DNA of 64,000 nucleotides from NCBI GenBank assembly GCA_905331475.1, contig CAJNYU010001622.1:1-64000 (forward strand), read 5' to 3'. Under the pieces are notes generated by a model, which was not told where the DNA came from, searched no databases, and saw nothing but the letters and a program-made list of their open reading frames with translations. Made by a program: the position numbers and the translations under genes. The DNA comes from Rotaria socialis. Its lineage: Eukaryota > Rotifera > Eurotatoria > Philodinida > Philodinidae. Positions 58,111 through 64,000 of the stretch are shown here, piece by piece (the first letter of the stretch is position 1; every line of letters starts with the position of its first letter).

Positions 58111-60115
58111 TCAATTTATATTAGCCCTTCGTTGTTTACCCATGCATAGGCCAATGCTTGGTAAAATTTCACCTTGAATAGAACCTATCAAGAAAACGAA
58201 ATTGTTTAATTAATTCATTTTTTCAAAAATTGAAATCTTCTATTACCGTAAGGAACTCTTTCACCATCAATCATTAGATTTCCGGTTGTTCCCGATGGCA
58301 CGATTCGAAATGCACGAATACGCATCGATTCAACAAAATCACAATCGAAATGTTTTCCATCGGGCAACTTTGTAAATGCCTTAATTAAATTCATGCGTAT
58401 TGAACTGTCAAAACGTATCAATTGTAATGTTAAATAACCATCGGTTAAAGTTGATTGTGGAGTCGAAATAGCATCTTTTGATATGGCAGATTTAGATGTA
58501 ATAAGTACACTGGCAAATGGACCTTCAATACGACGCCATTTACTTGTCGTTGGATCAATTGGTATCGGCTCATTGATCGGTAGAAGATGTTGATGAATTT
58601 TTGTAATTGCTAAATTTGATGTAGTATAATTCATTTGAATGGTTCCGTCTGTTGTATCATAGGGAAGATAGTCGATATAACCATCATAGATACGAGGACC
58701 TAAAATGCGGTAAAGCACAAGTGATACGATGCAGTGTTTTGAAAATATTTCGAACTTTAAAGTAGTTTTAAAAAAATGATTTCTAATTATAAGACAACCT
58801 TTTCCTATTAACAAATAACGAACACTTACGAATAATGTTTTTAACAGCTTCAATTGTAAATCGAGTTTCACCTGAAAGAATAATATAGATTAAAAATGGA
58901 ACGAACTAATTTTAAAAAATTTGTCTATTTACCAAGAAAACGATACTTTTCACTTTCGTAATCAACATCCGCAACAACACCCCATGAAATACTTAGAAAC
59001 GAAAAAACTCGTTGTCCATCACACATATCAATCACAGCCATATCAAAAGGAATCACTTGATGTGTAGCAATAAGTATAGCAGATTGAACTACAAATTGTT
59101 CTGCTGATGCCGCAATGGGTCGTCTAATAATGTTGACTTCAAAATAAATATATATTAAAGAAAATACGACTAACTTACTCGCTATGCCGAATAATACTAG
59201 TAATAAATGCATTACCTGAACCACACGGTAGATGTCCAATAGGTAACTTCAAAGCGTCCTGCCAATCGTCTCTACTCATAAGCCCATTGATGACCTTTCA
59301 TTATAGAGAAAAATTCATTTTCTAGTGAAAAATAAAGATATTCACTTCATAAACAAGTCCATCACCCGAAGCAACAACAATTGCATTCCATTCGCTTAAT
59401 TCTAACGATCTCACAAAATCACGAGCATGGCCAGCATATTCTATGAAAGCAAAATAAAAGATAAATTTTCTATTAGACATAATTCGTTTTCAAACCTGTC
59501 AAAACTATATGATACTTAAATTCTGCTTCGCTCCATACGCCAACTACATATTCCATAACAAGACGATAAGCTTTACCTGCACCACCGGCTGGATTAACAA
59601 GAATAAGTGCACGTTTATCACGGTTTTTTATCATAATATCAACTAAATTTACTCAAAATAAAATTCTACATTTTATTTTTCAAGAATTTACGAGGAAGAT
59701 TTCGTCGTAGATAAATTGCTTGCGATACACTACGGTGCCATCGTATTATTTCAGCGAAATTTCTTTCATAATCGCTATATTTTCCATAGCCATATGTAAG
59801 CGGTGTTCGATTTAACTCGGGCGTTTTTGAAAAGATTCCACTTATTATATTTGATCGTTTAAAAATATACAAATAAAGTGTTAAATAACATTCATTGGAA
59901 GTTTTCGATGATTTCATACACAAGCAACCATAAATATCATCAATTGGTATGACTCGTGTATTATTCATTGATGATACTCTATCTTGATTATCATCGTATT
60001 TTTGAATAATGGAAAGACTAGCTGATGAAAGTTTAAGAACATATTGTTTAGATGTTTGACGATAATGAAAAAATGTATCTTCAAGATCAATCGATTTCGA
60101 TTCTTCTTGAGCCAT
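58111..60115 (-). CDS. Sphingosine-kinase-like lipid kinase, eight exons
   Basis: A DAGK-catalytic-domain lipid kinase, most like sphingosine kinase, which makes sphingosine-1-phosphate with ATP. The N-terminal 150 residues hold the usual PH-like lead (SASLSIIQKY, TLYLYIF). The catalytic core shows LILVNPAGGAGKAYR, VASGDGLVYEVINGLMSR and the conserved HLPCGSGNAL. The C-terminal lobe includes SISWGVVADVDYESEKYRFL, GPRIYDGYIDYLP-like sequence, then DGYLTLQLIRF and GNLMIDGERVPYGSIQGEIL. Exons: 60115-59692, 59642-59496, 59440-59346, 59294-59179, 59123-58933, 58871-58830, 58699-58247, 58184-58111. They total 1,542 nt, or 513 aa. The GGDG of the family is SGDG here. It starts 200 bp downstream of macroH2A on the same strand. 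Ceramide kinase is the main alternative. Confidence 0.88.
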
Positions 60116-60314
60116 TAAATGACTAGGAAGCTCTAAAAATTAAAATCTTTTCTTTTTTTTGGTTCAAATAAATTTATTTAGGATTATTTATTATTCGATT
60201 GACAACGAAAATCACAGCATTTACAAAACCAAAGCACAATGATGTAAGCGGACGGTTCAAAATAAGAATAATTGAAATTTTTGGAAAAATCAAAGTTTAG
60301 TAAATCGAATCGCA

Positions 60315-61817
60315 TTATTCAACCATACGTTGAAGTTCAGTTGTGTAAACATTAACACTTTCAGCATCATATAAAACAAAAAAGACTTGCTGCAGCTTTG
60401 TTGTTGCTGTTTGTCGAAAGTATTTTGATAAACCTGCGAGGATTGTTTGTGCAGCGGTTTGTTTAGGAAATCCAGCACTTAAATAATAATAACAATAATA
60501 GGCGAAAATGATTTTTTATCATTTCAAATAGGATCACCTACTTTCCACTGCTCACACTTGGTATAGCAACAGACGTAAGACCTTGTTCGTCAGCTAGAGT
60601 CAGAATATTTAAAGTAGCCTTGTCAAGATCACTGATACATTGTTCTTGTGCGCTAGCATTCCATGTTGGTGAATTGACGTGAATCAGATGTGTAGCTGAT
60701 AAATTAGGTGCATCCGTAATAACCACTAAACAATTAAATATTGAAAACAAAATTCATTTGACAACGAACTATTACCATCTCCAACATTGGGTATTGATTT
60801 AGTCTGTGCTGCTTGAGATAAAGCATCTCGTAGTTCTTTTCCTCCTGCTTTAGCCAAGGCATGACCTAGTTTTTTTTGATGAAAAAAGAGATCTTGCATT
60901 AATTAGATGAAAACATAACGAAAGAAAAACTAACCAACTTCACCACCCATATTGAGTGACGTACTTGTTGGATGAATAATAGCATCAGCCTTGATATTAA
61001 CAATACTTCCTTGAACAACAGTTAGCTAGAAAAAAAAATATTTTCTATATATTTTATTTTTCTAGATTTCAGCATGCTTTTTGTCCACGAATAAGAACAC
61101 GTTCGGAAAGTGTTGTAACTGCGGTACCTTTAAGTGCAGCTGCCTAGAATGTAACAGAGAAAAATGATATGTATATGTAACGATTAATGAAGATTTCTAC
61201 CTTCGTCTTAGGTGAATCGTAAACAGTAAAACTTCCTAAACCTTTTGTTAGCGTTGGCTTATGTGCAACGCTTTTGGTACTTCTACTAGCGGCTGTCTTT
61301 TTTGTCACGTGAGGTGTGTGTGATGCAGTAGATAACGATTGGTCAGAACTATCACCAGTATGTTTTGGGAGAAGAAACGGAAAAATTAATGGGAGCACGC
61401 CACCTTGAGGTATTACACAACCACGAAGTAACTGCAAGAAAATATAGGCATTGTATGGTTTTCTTCATATATTGTTTTACTTTATTGAGTTCTTCATCCG
61501 AAGCTACAGCAAGCAAGACATGTCGTGGTATAATTCGACTGCGACGATTATCGCGTGCTGCATTACCACTCAATTCAAGTACTTCAGCTTAAGATAAAAA
61601 TTTATGTCTTTTCTTTTTAATATTCAGAATAAAACAATCTTTGTAATTACCTACCAACAAGATATTCTGCTACAGCAGCTAGATAAATAGCTGCACCTTT
61701 TGTGACTCGCTTCGGAGCCGATGGAGCAGCTTTAAGATAGCGGTGCATACGAGTGACCGGAAAAATAATTCCAGCACGGGTAGATCGTGATACTCGTCCC
61801 TTCTTTGTTGGTGCCAT
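60315..61817 (-). CDS. Core histone macroH2A, eight exons
   Basis: A histone H2A variant with a C-terminal macro domain, replacing H2A in nucleosomes of repressed chromatin. The histone fold has [20 protein letters not shown], then [20 protein letters not shown] and [19 protein letters not shown] Lys/Ser/Thr-rich linker follows ([16 protein letters not shown]). The macro domain runs from [20 protein letters not shown] to [19 protein letters not shown] and [14 protein letters not shown]. Exons: 61817-61655, 61587-61481, 61431-61201, 61143-61078, 61025-60935, 60865-60776, 60725-60542, 60477-60315. They total 1,095 nt, or 364 aa; vertebrate forms have about 370. Intron 4 uses a GC donor. Vertebrate macroH2A1.1 binds ADP-ribose; whether this one does is open. 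ATG at 61817 gives the usual short N-terminal tail. Confidence 0.95.
61026..61077 (-). other. GC-AG intron in macroH2A
   Basis: The exon ends ...GGACAAAAA and the intron begins GCATGCTG and ends TTTCTAG. Using any GT nearby would break the frame, while the GC donor joins GQK to LTVV, as in vertebrate macroH2A (GQK then LSLT). Confidence 0.8.
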
Positions 61818-63062
61818 TGCTATTTTAGTACTAGTGAACAATATATTTAAAAAATAATAATAAGAAAAGTTATAATATTGTTCCTTTTTATCGCAAAACA
61901 AGTAAAGCAAATGAAGGTTAACCTTGCTGTGGTTTTTTCTCTTGTCAACAAGAATTGCACAACACAGTTGTAAATTTTATTCCGTTCGGCTCGCCTTTGC
62001 TTTACCGGTTTTCGAGCCGGGCGAATGAAATAAATAAAATGTTTGGCATTTTGAGGTCACTAGTAATTGACATGTTATTATCAATTAAAAAATACAAAAT
62101 AAATTTTTTCTAAAATTTTATATTTATTCCCAATGATTATCGGTAGAGTACTCGCTTTTTTTTCATTATTTCCGAGGTATTCAAGATAATAACATCTGAT
62201 CATTAGTTATTTATAAGCATTTTTATTCGTATAATTAAACAGCTTACTGGTGATGATTGTCACTTAGATAGAAAGCTCAATTACAATTTTTGTTTTCATT
62301 CTATTTGGGTTTTATCTACTTCAAGCTCATTCCCATAGAAGAAACATTAGCATGACAGCAAAGGGAAAAAATATATAATTCTTGTTTTTCTGTATCATTA
62401 TTAACTGTTCAATAGCGAGAACATGAAAAAAGAAAACGAAGATATAATAACAAAAAGTCAGTAACTGCACAATTAGCTGTCTAGTTTAGTTTCTAGTTGG
62501 AATCACATACTCACATTCGTTCATATAAGCACATCACAGCATGAAAAATGAATATTAACGAAAAAAGAAAAAGAAGCCAAAAAGCAGAAGAAAAAACAAC
62601 AGAAAAAAAGCACCTGTTTCAATATGAAACCAAAGGTCCAAAAAAGAGAGAAGAAGAAGAACGAAACTATGAAGAAATATACGTATTCTAATCACTTCTA
62701 TTTGTTTGTAATTAAACGCGCATACATATACATACAAATAGAAAATCAAAACAAATGAAAGACGAATTCTAGGTCTCCTTCGTTGCGCCATCGACAATAA
62801 GTCATTATTTATATACACTGCTCTGAAAAACGTATGTTCATGGAAGAGAAAAAGAAAATGCATGAAGCCGGTCATGTTATCGATTTGTATATGTGCATAT
62901 GTGATATTAACTAAAAATAAATAGAACTGTATTGAAAATGAAATAATCTATCCATAGCTGGACGTTACCCGTATATTGTTTCAATAGTTTTAAGTCAGTC
63001 GTTTTCGTTTATTTGATTTTCGATTATTCGACTTTTTAGAAGATCGTTTTGTTGTTTCTAGT
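61818..63062. other. Intergenic DNA upstream of macroH2A
   Basis: It contains the macroH2A promoter region and the 3-prime flank of the MBT gene. A short stretch at 61980-62025 is richer in GC (CGGTTTTCGAGCCGGGCG). No gene is supported. The 106-codon minus-strand frame at 62555-62875 is low-complexity Phe/Leu. Confidence 0.5.
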
Positions 63063-64000
63063 TTAGGAAAATATTGATCTTTCTAGTTTCAATTCATTCA
63101 ACATACCAGTATTTTCTTGTTCGGGTTGTTTCGGTGGTTCAAGTTTATACCCAACAAGTTCACACCAACCAATCGGATAGATATTCGTTGATTGACAGTC
63201 AATCCATTGTTCAAAATCATCACTCCATCCATCAAAATGCACACGAATTAAACTATCGGCTACTTGTGCTACAGTAGCAACACATACTAAATGTGGTGCC
63301 ATCATATCAACAGCTTCAATTTTCATTCCAATAGAAAATGGATTCGTTGTTTTCTCCTACGAAAACAAAATACATCGATAGAAGAAGAGTAAAACTAACG
63401 CATTCATTTTTTTTTTATTACTTTAATAATATGAAAGGCTTCTCGTGGCGCATAGACCGAATTCGTTACACGTAAATATTTTTCCCATTCAAATTCACCT
63501 TGATAGTCTAGAATAATTTAATTATAGAAAGATATACAAATCTATTGTTGGAATTTTACCCAGTGGAGGTGATAATGGAATCTTATTGATTTCACAAAAA
63601 TTAATAGGAAATATTAAACGTGAACTTGAATGATAACAAAACCAATCGGAACCATCTTCGGCAAGGGATCCATCAATTGATAACATAAAATAACCATTTT
63701 TTAATACCTATGAAAACAGAGATTAAGAATACAAATTTACGTGTAAACAAAATAATTTACTTTTCCAATCGTAGCTGGACAAATACGCGACATATCTAAT
63801 GGATCAACAGCTTCTAATTTTTGACCTTCTTGAAATTGATCATCGTCCGGTGATATTTTCGGAATCTAAAACGAGGTATTTTCGTTTTCCATTTAAATAA
63901 ATTTCTTCGTCTTACTTTACGAAAAAGATCCGGTGTAGCAATACTTGTTGAATAGGAGTTCGTTTCAATTAATTTGACTACATCATTATGATATTCTTGA
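63063..64000 (-). CDS. MBT-repeat chromatin protein, 3-prime part
   Basis: Malignant-brain-tumour repeats bind mono- and dimethyl-lysine on histones and act in Polycomb-type repression (L(3)mbt, SFMBT, Scm). The gene enters from beyond the window end. Exons seen: 64000-63916 (partial), 63865-63761, 63707-63560, 63507-63422, 63356-63063. One repeat shows FQEGQKLEAVDPLDMSRICP, then GYFMLSIDG and FPINFCEINKIPLSPP. The next shows YLRVTNSVYAPREAFH, then GMKIEAVDMMAPHLVCVATV, RVHFDGWSDDFEQWIDC and IYPIGWCELVGYKLEPP. These are the canonical MBT blocks, including the aromatic FDGW cage. The protein ends about 20 residues after the last repeat, so no C-terminal SAM domain is present. The exact subfamily needs the missing 5-prime part. 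Confidence 0.9.

Noticed and set aside
61037..61080. Premature stop in macroH2A after GQKAC
   Set aside because: The stop falls inside a GC-AG intron; splicing at GC restores the macro domain in frame.
62555..62875. 106-codon Phe/Leu-rich minus-strand frame
   Set aside because: The sequence is low-complexity T-rich DNA without homology, splice context or a conserved domain.
1..64000. CRISPR array, operons or bacterial ribosome binding sites
   Set aside because: No regularly spaced direct repeats, no operon spacing; genes have spliceosomal introns throughout.

Overview
This window looks like nuclear DNA of a bdelloid rotifer, probably a Rotaria- or Adineta-like animal. The DNA is AT-rich and genes are split by many short introns (about 48-70 bp). 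It carries families I associate from memory with bdelloid expansions: an F-box/leucine-rich gene, an ADP-ribosyltransferase-TPR gene, a caspase p20 gene, an NHL-repeat gene and a TRAF/MATH remnant. It also has short GGGTGT-type tracts resembling the TGTGGG telomere repeat reported for bdelloids. No bacterial, phage or CRISPR organisation is present. Genus and species cannot be fixed without a database search. All gene models were built by hand from splice signals and reading frame, and most close exactly in frame.

Layout. 1-5.5 kb: intergenic, with two tRNA-Asp-like copies and telomere-like tracts. 5.5-10.7 kb (-): an intact nine-exon F-box/LRR-like gene. 10.7-22.4 kb: gene-poor, with an inverted duplication, unrecognised coding scraps and a TRAF/MATH pseudogene. 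22.4-27.9 kb (+): a caspase p20 exon and an NHL-repeat exon in compatible phase, possibly one gene broken by a nonsense codon. 28.1-30.5 kb: two TIR elements and a degenerate tandem array. 30.8-32.8 kb (-): an ART-TPR gene broken twice. 35.4-36.0 kb (-): a multi-pass membrane protein. 38.1-42.2 kb (-): a complete 16-exon PARP1 with one AT-AC intron. 43.1-44.4 kb (-): an intronless FAD monooxygenase. 47.0-48.8 kb (+): a Ly6-like GPI protein whose second intron holds a CtlX-like amidinotransferase on the other strand. 49.1-51.5 kb (-): beta-hexosaminidase. 52.2-54.0 kb (+): an UNC93-like transporter. 54.6-56.5 kb (+): a SUEL-lectin/CUB gene split by a 1,082-bp hAT-like element with 8-bp target duplications. 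56.5-56.9 kb: a foldback element. 57.0-57.4 kb (-): a pyruvate decarboxylase fragment. 58.1-60.1 kb (-): sphingosine-kinase-like enzyme. 60.3-61.8 kb (-): macroH2A with one GC-AG intron. 63.1 kb to the end (-): an MBT-repeat chromatin protein.

How the parts relate. From 38 to 64 kb the window is mostly intact housekeeping and chromatin genes. PARP1 makes poly-ADP-ribose at DNA breaks, and in other animals some macroH2A macro domains bind ADP-ribose. MBT repeats read methylated histones. The most unusual signal is a scattered set of telomere-like tracts. Five are paired, always G-rich then C-rich on the + strand, with unrelated spacers. Two of these pairs lie inside introns of intact genes. 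That order is what fusion of two telomere-capped broken ends would leave, so these may be scars of break repair in a desiccation-tolerant genome. This mechanism is inference.
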